From positions 37,596-101,595 of the forward strand of contig ARYC01017699.1 in the NCBI GenBank assembly GCA_000711775.1: 64,000 nucleotides of DNA. Direction: 5' to 3'. The notes below the pieces were generated by a model. That model searched no databases and had not been told where the DNA came from. It saw nothing but the letters and a program-made list of their open reading frames with translations. This document shows, piece after piece, positions 45,840-57,048 of this stretch. Numbering within the stretch: position 1 is the stretch's first letter; each line of letters starts with the position of its first letter. Position numbers and translations under genes: made by a program. The stretch is from Oxytricha trifallax (lineage: Eukaryota > Ciliophora > Spirotrichea > Sporadotrichida > Oxytrichidae).

Positions 45840-47356
45840 ATTATATATAGAGCTACCGATTTTTATAACTAAATTCATCAAAATTTCGCGATTTTAACAG
45901 ATCAATTTTCCTTAGCAATTAGAGGAATAGTGATACAGCATTTAAATTACTGATTTTTTCCATGTACATTATTCTACACTTCACTCATGTCCTTTCATTC
46001 ATTTTAAATCTTTTAAATGTATAAAAATCTAATCATTTGCGTACTTTGTGTTTTAATATCAGGTTGTAGAAAGCATTTCTTCAAAAATGAACAATTGTAC
46101 ATTTTGATTACTTTAGTACATTTAACCAGTAATTGTGCTCTACATTAGTGTAGATATTAGTAAATTGGTACAAAAGTATTTTGTAGCACAATTTTATAGG
46201 GTGATTTGTATTTAAAATAAAGTGCTAATGTAAAACTTCATCCAATCTAATTTTTAAATAAAGTACATTAAAATCAAATTAGTAATGTATTAAAATTATG
46301 CCAGTTATATTTGTGGTTCATTAATTTGAATATAAAAAGATTTAAAAAATCTTATTTATAAGCATTTTATATTTAATATTTATCTGATGTTCATCAATGA
46401 TGAAATTTATAGTTAATGGCAAAAAGGATATTAAGAATTACTTCTTTATATTTAATTATTAGAGAGTACGAAAATTTATTAAGATATATAATTAAATTTA
46501 TCATTAAATTTAATAAGTCTAAATTGAAAATAATACTCTGTTAATTCTATTTTTTATTAAGATAAAACTCAATTTAGAATTATAAAAATCGTTGGTAAAA
46601 TTAATGACTTATAATCAATAATGATGCTGGTATTAAATATTTTTATTGGAAAATTTTTTTTTAGTCTTAAAAATTTTTATTATTACAATAATTGCAGGAA
46701 ATATTATAAAATAATTTTTTAGATTAAAATCAAAGCGATTATATTCCTTAGACAGTGTAGGATATCCAATAAAATTACATTCTTTCTGAAGATGGTAAAG
46801 CACTTTATTTGAAAGATATAGCAAAATTCTATCAATCTGACTTTAAAAATAATGATCATATTATGATTAAGAGATGCATGCAACATTAAAACATTCTTTA
46901 GTTTTAACAATTAGATACAGATAATTAATAGATTATGCAAGAAGGTTAGATGATTGACTATTTAAAAATGCACTCTAAACTATTCAATAACACAAATTTA
47001 ATTATAAATTTTATAAAATACATTATTTATAGAGAATTATTATTTTTCTAAATTTAATTTGAAACTTATTTGTATAGAAATATTTCTAAATCTAATCAAT
47101 CAAATTATTAGTGGAAAGAAAGCATAAATTTATTATTAGTTTATAGATTCTTTTTATTGAAATGATTAATTTAAATCAATATTACAAATATTAAAAAGCT
47201 TAACTTTATATAAATTGATCAAACATTAAAATATTATAAAAAACTAAGAAAATCTTAGAGTTTTTATTCTAAAATGCAATTATTGCTGAACAATTTTCTA
47301 TAATTCATTTTCTTTATATTGGTAAATAACTCTTCATTCAAAATTATTTTATTTAA
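45840..47356. other. AT-rich spacer
   Basis: About 1.5 kb of AT-rich DNA. No coding island, repeat or RNA gene supported. Confidence 0.35.
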
Positions 47357-48597
47357 TTAATAGTATAAGCGAAATAGCTAGAGGAGGAGAGTCAGTTGTT
47401 TATAAACTAGACCACTCAGGAGTTGATGAAGTGGTCATAAAACAATCAGTTACCGACACTAATAATAAAATTGATGAAGTAACTAAACAATCCGTACTCA
47501 CTAATTAAATGAGCGAGACTTAACAGTTAAAATTACTTTAGTCTGATAAATTTATTGCATAAGTTAAAGAAGAAATCATAGAATATGATGTCGATAATAA
47601 TATCATTAAAAACTATCTTGTAGTTGTCGAAAGAGCAAGATTTTCACTTAAGGATTTACTGAAAATATGTGTTCTAACCGAGATACTTTTCCACATCCCT
47701 CCCTATACTAGGCCGAGTTATACCTACCCACCACCCTCGCCCCTCCTCACCATATAAATACATTTTTCTATGAATTTTTTCTTCTTCATACCTCTAATAT
47801 ACCTCAATCATGAAATTATTTGTTATATAAAATACAAAATATTTAATCAAATTCACTTTATTCGTCGACTTTTCTGTATTTGAATAGTAATTCAATTTCA
47901 AATTTTAAAAAGAATTTATTCATTTAAACATTAATAACGATTATTTTATTTTAATTTTAAATATCATAAATCAACTTTATTTGTCATAATATGAAGATAA
48001 AAATAATCAAATGAATTATTTTTCATTTTTTTAATAATTATTTTATGATTGCAAAAGATCAAAGAGAATTGAATAAAGTATCATGGTTTTTTTCGAATCA
48101 TGAAGAATGAAGTTAATTTAAGGTAAATAAATGGTTCTATTTTTATGAAGGGTAGGGGTATCTCTTTTAGAACAAATATGGAATAATAACTATTTAATAT
48201 TTTGATTAATTAAATAAATTAAATCGCGTTAATGAAGTATATATATATTTAGAAGAATAATCAAGAACTTTCAGACAAATTCTATGAATACTATTCCCCA
48301 GAGAAGTTAGCCTATTATTTCTACTAGACAATCCAAATAATGGCTTACCTCCATTAGAGAGAAGTTTATTATGGCGATATGAAACCTCACAATCTTTTGG
48401 TTTTTAAAGATCAGCTTATTAAAATTGGAGATCTAGGGACTACTATAAAGCTAGACCAAAATATCTAAGAAGATTAGAAGGCTTATTTAATCAAAGGATT
48501 ATCATTAGCATATTAAGACCTAAAAACCTTTGACAAATCAAAACATAAACTCCCTTAAAAGATTTACTAAGAAGGGAATATAGTTGTACGGGTTATT
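47357..48597 (+). CDS. Protein kinase-like domain in two segments
   Basis: Segment 1 (47357-47670) reads SEIARGGESVVYKLDHSGVD then EVVIKQSV, a kinase glycine-loop region (ARGGESVVYK) with the VIK lysine, ending FSLKDLL. Segment 2 (48256-48597) reads YSPEKLAYYFYQTIQIMAYL, HQREVYYGDMKPHNLLVFKD (catalytic loop, HRD changed to YGD, Asp, Lys and Asn kept), then IKIGDLGTTIKL (DFG as DLG) and KGLSLAYQDLKTF in the activation segment. The two are separated by 585 non-coding bases. Both are in the ciliate code and free of frame breaks, so this may be a live gene. Substrate unknown. Possibly the N-terminal part of the long locus that ends at 56592. Confidence 0.65.
47671..48255. other. Sequence interrupting the kinase domain (IES candidate)
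   Basis: Splits the kinase domain between its N-lobe and alpha-E region. Its left part is unusually C-rich (CCACCACCCTCGCCCCTCC at about 47730-47748) and the right part has GGGTAGGGGTATCTC (about 48151-48165), partly inverse to CCGAGATACTTTTCC at the left. It could be a large intron or an IES with weak inverted ends; the exact joints are not visible. Confidence 0.45.
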
Positions 48598-49232
48598 ATT
48601 GTAATTAACTTATAAAATTTATTAAATCAAATTATATTTGAATAGACAACAAATTTGTGCTTAATTGATATAACATATAATACTTTTAAGTACCTTTAAT
48701 AAAAACATTTTGTTTAACAAATGAGTAGTACATTACCTATCTAAATTTAGAATGATATTTTAATTTAGATCTATTTTTTTTTATGAAATACCTTCTTGAA
48801 AAAAAATTGTTCAAACATTTATAAAATTATAGAATTAAGTGAATATAATAATTTGAAATTAATTTCAAAGCTATAGAAACTCGAAAGCCCTTTTACGACA
48901 AATATTAATTGTAGGAAGATTCATTTTTGCATCCACTAATATTTGTTTCAACCTCTTTATATATTTAGGTGAGTCTTTGACTTTTATCGTTGCAATATTC
49001 TCTCATCCTGTCAATAAATAAGATATTTTTTTATTTTTGCTTAAAATTTTGCCCTAATATAAAACTCTAATACATTAACAATCAGTGAGTAGATATTCCT
49101 ATTTTAATCCCCAGTTTTCCAATATCTTTCTTGATTCATGTCTAAATAAGAAATAATCTTGATTTTTGTGACATTTGATTAATCTCAAATATGAGTCTAG
49201 TTAAAAATTACTTACTTTAGTTTTGATATCAT
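48598..49232. other. AT-rich gap in the kinase locus
   Basis: AT-rich. Short open stretches but none convincing. Probably intron, IES or spacer. Confidence 0.3.
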
Positions 49233-49742
49233 TTGGTTTAAACAAGTAGAGGGCTTATACATGCCACCTTACAAAAAGATCTCAAGGAGGTTTGTCAAAG
49301 ATGTTTTATATGGGAAGAACCACTTTATTAGGTCAATAGCAACAGAGTATCAACATTCCCTACTATCAAAAGTTATCAGTTCAATTTATCTTCAATCAAA
49401 TTCTAAACGATAAAGTAGTTTTTTTTGCATCTAAACTACTATGTGGATACTGAAGAGTTGCCTGAAAAATAGTTTTCTTTGGAGCCCTCGGGAACAATAT
49501 CCTAATAATATATGAAAAAGACAGCTAAATAGCAACAAAAGTTTAGAAATATGTATCTCAAGAAGAATAGAGGGCTATCAAATATCGTTTAACCTGACTT
49601 CTTGTAATAACTTGAATAAGCCCTTATTTATCAAGTAAGTATATATAATATGACATTTTCTAAAGCGAAAGGGGAAAGTGATTTCTTTACTTAAAAATAA
49701 GTCAAAATCAAGAATAGGTAATAAGAAACGAAAGCGATTTGA
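49233..49742 (+). CDS. Possible C-terminal part of the kinase-like gene
   Basis: One frame is open from 49233 to TGA at 49740-49742 and from about 49440 reads YYVDTEELPEKQFSLEPSGT, KKTAKQQQKFRNMYLKKNRG and VQPDFLQQLEQALIYQ. Before 49430 another frame looks better (LSKMFYMGRTTLLGQQQQSI, NIPYYQKLSVQF), resembling a kinase alpha-F helix. A frame change near 49430 is therefore likely. Same strand as the kinase domain 600 bases upstream. Confidence 0.4.
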
Positions 49743-51714
49743 ATTAATATAGAGCTGCAAGAGCTTTAATATTAAATAGAACATATATTAACGTGCAGGA
49801 GATAGAGAAATCAAAGAAGAGTAAATATAATTATTTCCTACTACCAAAGAGACTTCTTGTCAACTAAATGTAAGCGATTAAGGTTAATTAATTAGATACA
49901 TATATTTAATAATTATTTTCCCTTTTTTTAATAAACTTATTAATTATCTCATCATTTATATTTGTCTAATTTCAGTTCTATTACAGCCACTTTATTAAAT
50001 TTGCTTTAAGATATACTCAATAATTGCAATGTGCATTTTATTAGAGAACATTAAATACAAACTAATTATTGTTGTTAATGTACCTTTATTTACTCTTGAG
50101 AACACTTCCTAAAATAAATTTAAACATAGAGAAGTATGGAGCATTGTATAATATCTTGATATATTATCTATAAATTTCTGTTTAAATTCCTTGCTATGAT
50201 ATACAAGTAAATTATCCTTAAAAATGAGAAGTTCATGTTCCTTATTTTTATTTTCTATTTGAGCTAAACTGTCAATTTTATCTTACTTTTTAATAGATTT
50301 TTATCAAATTTAGAATGATTCAAGCCCATCTTTGCTAACATACACTATTGCAGATTAAGTTTTTACGTTTAGTCACTCTTTTAAGGGGACTTAATTTTAA
50401 TATTAATGAGCCCATGATTTTTTTTTGTGATTAATGTGGCTTGAATTTCGTTTCATCCATATAAATAAATTTATAGCTTTGATTAGCTAAATCAAAGATT
50501 TCAAAGTAACAGTAAATTTATTTTTTGAGAATTTGCTATTAATTGTAAGGAGTAATACGATTTTTACTTCTCATCACCTTTTATCTAATCCCTTACTATT
50601 ATTAATTATTATTAACTACTAAATTTTGAATTCTTAATTGTTTATTTGGTAATTATTTTTGAAACGTCTTGCATCTATTAAGTATTGATAAATATTTTTG
50701 AGATTGGAGTTTGAGTAGAAGTGATAATATCAAAGAGCGCCTAAGTTAACTCTATATGGGGACTTGAAATGATTGTTTATGTACTTCTATTAAGGTATTA
50801 ATGCGCGCATTTCTAAGAAATCTAACGAATGCTTAAACCAGTAAATTTTTGTATTTGTTTATAAGTAAAGAATGTAATCTTAATTGAAAGCCTTAGAAGT
50901 CCTAATTCTCAGTTAAAGTATTAGTTCTATTATTTTTCTTAGAAAAAATTATTCTCTTTACCATATTTAATCAGATTAAATTTTATTTATGAAATAAATA
51001 TAAATTCTATCAATTCTAAAATTTTATGAATCTTTTGTTTCAACTATTTTGCTTAAAATTATGTGAAATAGTTTATTATGTGCTATTTATGAAATTAGAC
51101 ATATTTAAATTTATAATGGGCAGTATAAATTCTTTACACGCTGCTACAAAAATTGAATTAATTTTTATAATTCTTAACAAAGCAATTATTTTGTAACTTT
51201 TTCTCAATATAAATCGAATAAAGAAAATTATTTTAAGAATTGTTAATAAAAAGAGATTTAGGATTATAAATGGAGAAGAAAAGTTCCATAATCAAAGAAT
51301 GATTTATTTGAAATTGATAAATATAGCTTGATAAGAACATTTTATTATTGGAAGAATTTAAATTATTCAAATATTAGTATAACATATTTATATTATTGTA
51401 AGAAAAGAAATCCCATATTTTAGTGCTTAAAGCTTTATTAAATTTAAACGATTTTATTGATACTAATTTCAATCACAATTATTATATTTTATTCCAGTTA
51501 TTTTTGTTTAGAACCTATTTAAATTACATAAAGATTTCATTCTTTATTCTTTTATTTACTTTATTTTCTTAAAAAGTTTTTATTTGTTTTAATTAAGAAA
51601 ATAATAAATTTTTTATAGATATTAAAACTTAAGATATATTAATTTTGCATCTTTAATTATTAATAAAGATCAGTATAAAACTTAGAATTTTTTCAACTTA
51701 TCAATAATGTATCC
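49743..51714. other. Long AT-rich spacer
   Basis: About 2 kb of AT-rich sequence. A weak patch at about 50700-50770 reads LSRSDNIKERLSQLYMGT on the plus strand but stops at once. Nothing else supported. Confidence 0.3.
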
Positions 51715-52430
51715 AAGAAACAAAATAAATAAAATACGACTCCGGAAATAGTAATATTTGTCAGTAAATGCTTGATGATTTAGTTGAAGGGAAGAGTTTA
51801 AAATTTATACTGCAAAAATTCTCAAAAATATTTGTAGATAGTGCAGACTTTTTCACTAAATTATTAGATTAAATGAAAAGCGAGAACAAAATTGAAGCTA
51901 TTGTTCATATTGGCTTTTTATCTAAATACAAAGTCATACTAGAGAATTAACTTTACCCGCTATTGAAAAATTATGAAAACAGTGCAAAAGGTTAATTGTT
52001 TGAAGACACTAGATTAGATGAACTTGACTAATTAGATGGATTTAGTTTTTATAATTAGATATAGCATTAATTATACCAATTTAAATTATTGCTTATGAAT
52101 AAATGAAAAAGATTTTACAACAAGGAAGACTTCTTACCATTCTATGAAAATAATCTAGAAAAATAAATACAAGAGTATATGAATGACTTAGAATTTAAAA
52201 ATCTTTTAATTGATATAATGAAATCTATAAAGCATCTGCTCTTGCCGAATGCAATGTCAATTATTTAAACAAAAGATTTTTACAACATTTTGAATCCTTA
52301 TTTTGGGAAAAATGGTGAAATAAGTGGGTATATTTAAAATTATGATGATTTATACAGTACTTATAAGCCTAAGGATTTCATAAATACTCAATAGCATCAT
52401 ATAGTTGTATTGTTATTGTAATAGTTTTGA
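51715..52430 (+). CDS. Hypothetical protein segment with one internal TGA
   Basis: A single frame reads MLDDLVEGKSLKFILQKFSK, IEAIVHIGFLSKYKVILENQ, LYPLLKNYENSAKGQLFEDT and LDELDQLDGFSFYNQ to LLLMNK. It meets TGA at 52104-52106 and carries on in the same frame with KRFYNKEDFLPFYENNLEKQ, MNDLEFKNLLIDIMKSIKHL and NPYFGKNGEISGYIQNYDDL to TGA at 52428-52430. Both halves are clearly protein-like, so the internal TGA is either a point mutation (Trp would fit) or a joint. Helical, Leu/Lys-rich, family not recognised. Likely part of one locus with the islands down to 56592. Confidence 0.6.
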
Positions 52431-52880
52431 GAAATTTTAAGAACATAAAAATGGAATAAGTTAATTATAACCTATTGAATGATGAATAATTATTTGTGTT
52501 AGTGAAATTTATTAATATCTATAAAAATCTCTTAAAGTAAAAAACTAAATTATTTCTTATATATATATATAAGCCACTCATTTCAACTATCTTTAATAAT
52601 AAATATTTAATCAGTCATACTTAATATGACTAAAAATTATCAAGATTATTAAAGTAAAATTGCGAGAGAAAATATTATCTTATATTCGAAATGATAAATA
52701 TTTATATATTTAACCGCTTCCTTAAAAATCATAATTTGTTTAGAAATAATATTAATTTTTTCTATAAAAAACAATTTTAAAATTAGAGACTATCAAATAA
52801 AAATAAACTATATTAATGTAAATATATTATCAAGTATAAGAGCTCTAGTAAATATTGGTAAAAATCACAAAATGCTCTCC
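52431..52880. other. AT-rich gap
   Basis: AT-rich, including an (AT)n run at about 52560-52573. The last 60 bases may be coding (SIRALVNIGKNHKML) up to the palindrome. Confidence 0.3.
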
Positions 52881-53478
52881 TGAGGCGGGCAACATAATTT
52901 TTATAACAAAATTTTAAAAAATATTTTTCAAACTTATTAAAGATTATTATTAATTTATTTATTGGATTATGCAGAACATCTATCATGATTTCTGAGTATC
53001 TAATGAACCATATATTTATATCTTCACTACAAATTTATTATCATAAAATTATAAAAAAGAGAAATTAAAAATTGTAATATTAAATGATCTTTTTAATCTA
53101 AATTTATTGTATTTAACTATAAGAGTTCACTAATCGTCTTAATGATATCAAATTAAATACTCCATATACCATAAAAAGTTCAATTATTGATTAAAGAAAT
53201 TTTAATTTGATATCATTAAGACGATTAGTGAACTCTTATAGTTAAATACAATAAATTTAGATTAAAAAGATCATTTAATATTACAATTTTTAATTTCTCT
53301 TTTTTATAATTTTATGATAATAAATTTGTAGTGAAGATATAAATATATGGTTCATTAGATACTCAGAAATCATGATAGATGTTCTGCATAATCCAATAAA
53401 TAAATTAATAATAATCTTTAATAAGTTTGAAAAATATTTTTTTAAAATTTTGTTATAAAAATTATGTTGCCCGCCTCA
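52881..53478. mobile_element. 598-bp palindrome with TGAGGCGGGC ends (IES candidate)
   Basis: Almost perfect inverted repeat with arms of about 280 bases and a short centre near 53180. Ends TGAGGCGGGCAACATAA and its inverse. CTCT occurs just outside both ends (52875-52878 and 53482-53485). Removing one CTCT-to-CTCT interval would join HKML to YPNVDKK and a stop. No coding capacity. Perfect arms imply a young or constrained element. Confidence 0.65.
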
Positions 53479-53686
53479 GAACTCTACCCAAATGTTGACA
53501 AAAAATGATATTTCTTAGAAATATTTAAATTATACTAGTTTTTTGATTGTTTAAGTGTAATTAATCTACCATATTTAATTTATATTGTGTATCAAATATA
53601 GATACCTAATTCTTTGTTGTAGTTAGAAGCTAGTTTGTAAAAGTTAATAGTAAACAAATATAAAGGTGAATAGTGCTGAGGCTCTA

Positions 53687-53941
53687 CTTCTTGACCTCGC
53701 AGCAGAAGCATAAAGATCGAGCCGTATAGTTGCTGCCATTTCGTCTTACTAGATCCGAATTAGTATGCCGTGGTTTTTATCAATTAAAGAAACAACATGA
53801 CCCTATGATAATCCAAGCTATATTACCAGGTACAAATATCAGCAAATCTTAGGTTTCGACCCTCTCCACCCTATCAAAACTGAACAATAAACCAACCGTC
53901 TTGACATTATATCTGAAACTGCTTTATTATGAGTATATATT
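53687..53941 (+). pseudogene. Gene segment with a frame break or TGA
   Basis: After TGA at 53798-53800 the frame reads PYDNPSYITRYKYQQILGFD and PLHPIKTEQQTNRLDIISET to TGA near 53930. Before it, either the same frame (SRIVAAISSYQIRISMPWFL) or the next one (HFVLLDPNQYAVVFINQRNN) applies. A single lost base in ACCC near 53800 would explain the latter. Family not recognised. Same strand as its neighbours. Confidence 0.45.
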
Positions 53942-54209
53942 TTTTTTAAACTAAACTTAAACATATGCTTAAAATATATCTCATTTGTGTTTATTAGTAA
54001 TTGTGATTATTACTACTTGTACTTTAAGTTGTAAGTCTTTAAAAGTATATATCAATATGCAAGTGAATTCCACCTTTAAATTCAATATTTACAGGAAGTT
54101 ATAGTATTTCTATAATAAATTCCCTTAAATTGTTACTTAAAGTCTACTTGTTGCTTAATTTTAAATCTTTATTTTAAATTTGTAAAATTAAATTTAATTA
54201 CATTAATTT
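53942..54209. other. AT-rich gap
   Basis: AT-rich, no feature seen. Probably intron, IES or spacer between two coding islands. Confidence 0.3.
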
Positions 54210-54365
54210 ACAATAGCAGCTGAGTTTTATAACTTAATATCGGCTGCTCAAGAGCTTGAGTATTTTATTGATATTGTAATGGAAATTAGACTTGATCCTG
54301 AAGTCAATCTTAGGGAATAACTTATGAAGCAAATATCCATGGGATTACTTTAGCTAATATAAAGG
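54210..54365 (+). CDS. Gene segment, amphipathic helix
   Basis: Reads TIAAEFYNLISAAQELEYFI then DIVMEIRLDPEVNLREQLMK and QISMGLLQLIQR. Clearly protein-like, with AT-rich gaps on both sides. It precedes, on the same strand, the gene tail that starts at 54649, and both are probably exons or MDSs of one gene. Confidence 0.55.
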
Positions 54366-54648
54366 GTTTTAAATTAATATTCTTTTTATTTTATAATAAA
54401 AGTAAATTTTGCGAGATTACTTATTATATTTTTAATAATCATTAAGAAGTTGAAATAATTTGAGAATAATTTTACGCCTAAAAATAAAAATATAAGTGAT
54501 TTGTATTATGGATGATATTTTTGATAAACTTAAATATTTAAGTAGTTAATCATAAATTATAGCTCATCAATCAATAGCTTAAAACAATAGAATAAAATCT
54601 ATAATATTTTTAATTTTGATTGTTTTATTTTAAATTCCCATTAAATAG

Positions 54649-56592
54649 GTGAAGCGCCTGACAGAAATAACTTAATAGAATTTTAGAAAGTAATTGATCA
54701 ATTTAAATTGAAGAGTTCCCAGGACATTAGAAATAAAATGATTGCTTACTATATTAATAAAGTATAATCGAATTGAGAGGATTTTTGAAATAACATACAA
54801 TATATAAAATCAAAATTAAAAGATCAAATACTAACTGAAAATATTTCAAAAAGTGATGTAATTAATTAACTATTATAAATTAATCATAAATGGAATAATT
54901 ACTTTTTTAATTGGTCCACTCCTGCGATTTGAGATTATTTTCTGGAGTGAAATTCGAGTTGTTGATGAACATGATATTAAAATCATCTTGATAATATCTT
55001 GTTTATTTCCTTTTTATGAAATTTTCTAATAACAAGTATAATTAAATGAGGAATAATAATGCTTAATGTAACTGGTATTTTATAAAACTAAATTAAGTTC
55101 TTAAAAAACTGTAAATTGAAGAATTTAAGGCGTGCATAATAAAAAAATAGTTAAAAGTATGAATGAAAAAAACAAATTATAAAAATATATAGCAAATTGA
55201 AAATATGTAGTATAAACAGTAGAAAATTGCTTGAGACTAATATATTTTAATATCATGTTCATCAACAACTCGAATTTCACTCCAGAAAATAATCTCAAAT
55301 CGCAGGAGTGGACCAATTAAAAAAGTAATTATTCCATTTATGATTAATTTATAATAGTTAATTAATTACATCACTTTTTGAAATATTTTCAGTTAGTATT
55401 TGATCTTTTAATTTTGATTTTATATATTGTATGTTATTTCAAAAATCCTCTCAATTCGATTATACTTTATTAATATTAAAGCTTTAGTGGATTAGGAAAG
55501 CTACAGGAAGCTTAGACTCTTTGCAAAGAATTTGCAATTGAAGATCTAAGGGGGGGTGTTTCCTGCCCCAACATCAAAAAATGACATTTTCAATAAACTT
55601 CTCAGATCTTTATAATCAATTATGATTTAGTTATTTTTAATTGTAGACTTAAACAAGATATCATTTCTACATTGAGGAAGAATTCTAATTTTAATGAAAA
55701 TCACATTAATTATATATATATAAAAAACAATTATATTAGCATTGTTTATAGTATATAAAAAAATAAAGAATAAATATAAACCTTGAAGATTACTTAATAG
55801 AAAAAGTTATTTAATATATGAGAATAGTAATTGAACTTGGGATATAAAATTTTCTCAAGTTATTATTGCTAAATAATAAAATTTGAATGTTAGAGCAGGA
55901 AACTTCTGTGAGGGCGGGGACAGGAAACTTCCTCCCCAAGATTTATATTAAAGAAAAGAGTTCTTTACAGATAATTATGTAGATATAGCCTTTGAATATT
56001 TCAAATTACTGAAAATACAAAATAGGTATTTGATAAAAATTGTTACAATTTCCAAAAATAAATAAATAATCTACAATTTATACACGCTATTTTATTACTA
56101 ATTCTATTTAAATATATTAAAATGGCACTTATCTCGAAGTCAATGAAATTTTGAGATACGTGCCAAATAAATCTAATTAATCAATTATGTTCAAATTTAG
56201 TCTATAAAATTAAATTATGTTTTAAAATTATTAAAGTTCATAAAATTAACTAAATAGCAATTTATTATTATTTGAATATATTAATTCTTAAAACTAAAGC
56301 ATTTCAAAATTCTTAGTATAAAATATTTATTTAATTTATCTATTAGGTATAATTAAAAAACTTATCATATGAACTTTAATAATTTTAAAACATAATTTCA
56401 TTTAATAAACTAAATTTGAACATAAATGATTAATTAGATTTATTTGGCACGTATCTCTAAATTTCATTGACTTCGAGATACGTGCCATTTTAATATATTT
56501 AAATAGAATTAGTAATTAAATAGCGTGTATAAATTGTAGATTATTTATTTATTTCAGGAAATTGTAACAATTTTTATCAATTGACAAATTAA
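54649..56592 (+). CDS. Gene tail interrupted by three excisable elements
   Basis: Coding pieces: 54649-54753 (GEAPDRNNLIEFQKVIDQFK, SQDIRNKMIAYY), 55474-55550 (IKALVDQESYRKLRLFAKNL), 55938-56033 (DLYQRKEFFTDNYVDIAFEY, FKLLKIQNRY), then a few codons to TGA at 56590-56592. Leaving one TA at the first gap and one AAG at the second joins the pieces in a continuous frame. Joining at TTGA in the third gives a short C-terminus and stop. Any other joint would break the frame. Helical, charged; family not recognised. Same strand as 51.7-54.4 kb, probably one gene. Confidence 0.7.
54754..55473. mobile_element. 720-bp inverted-repeat element, TA target, inside a gene
   Basis: Starts TTAATAAAGTATAATCG and ends with its inverse, with arms of about 230 bases. 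The arms are not quite symmetrical in the centre, where the left arm has CATCTTGATAATATCTTG and the right does not. TA lies on both sides (54752-54753, 55474-55475). Precise removal leaving one TA restores the reading frame of the host gene (MIAYY joined to IKALVD), so it behaves as a TA-type IES derived from a Tc1/mariner-like MITE. Confidence 0.75.
55551..55937. mobile_element. G-rich-ended element inside a gene
   Basis: Starts GGGGGGTGTTTCCTGCCCC and ends GGGGACAGGAAACTTCCTCC CC (inverse ends). AAG on both sides (55548-55550, 55938-55940). Removing it with one AAG joins NLQLKIQ to DLYQRKEF in frame. Family members lie at 41669, 58683 and 63350. No coding capacity. Confidence 0.7.
56030..56580. 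mobile_element. 551-bp palindrome at the end of the gene
   Basis: Starts TTGATAAAAATTGTTACAAT and ends with its inverse; arms of about 260 bases. The centre repeats GGCACTTATCTCGAAGTCAA and its inverse. The first four bases TTGA recur directly after it (56581-56584). Joining there ends the host protein as RYLTNQ followed by TGA. The centre resembles that of the palindrome at 62630-62881 (GGCTCTTATCTAAAAATCAA). Confidence 0.65.
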
Positions 56593-56781
56593 TGAATTTA
56601 TAACAAAAAAATCAATTTAAATTTTAAACTAGAAATTTTAACTTTACAGAAAGAAAAGACAACTATATTTACATAATTATAAATTCAAGGTTGAAATATT
56701 TAATCCTACTAATTAAAATAAGAATTATACTTTTATAATTAAATTTATTCCATTTTCTTTCAACTATAACCTAACAATATA

Positions 56782-56935
56782 ATGAAGCAATTATTCTAGT
56801 AGAAGGATGGCTATAAAAGTATAGAGATTTATGCGGAGATTCTCATGAAATAACTCTCCGATTATATGGATTTCTGGGAGAACTTTTATTAGAAAGAAAA
56901 ACAAATGAACAAGAGCAAATTTTAAATAATATTTT
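56782..56935 (+). CDS. Possible first segment of duplicated gene 1, copy B
   Basis: ATG at 56782: MKQLFQQKDGYKSIEIYAEI then LMKQLSDYMDFWENFYQKEK and MNKSKF before AT-rich sequence. Not recognisably matched in segment A, whose upstream piece differs (MKEIEAMSINFSIQNKEYLM). It could be the first exon of gene 1B or an independent short gene. Confidence 0.4.
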
Positions 56936-57048
56936 TTATTTGATATTAATATTTTATCATAAAGCTTTATTTATAGTAATTTAAATTAACAGATTGTATT
57001 AAGTATTAATTAATTATCTAACTTAGGCTAATGTTAATTTAAATTTGG

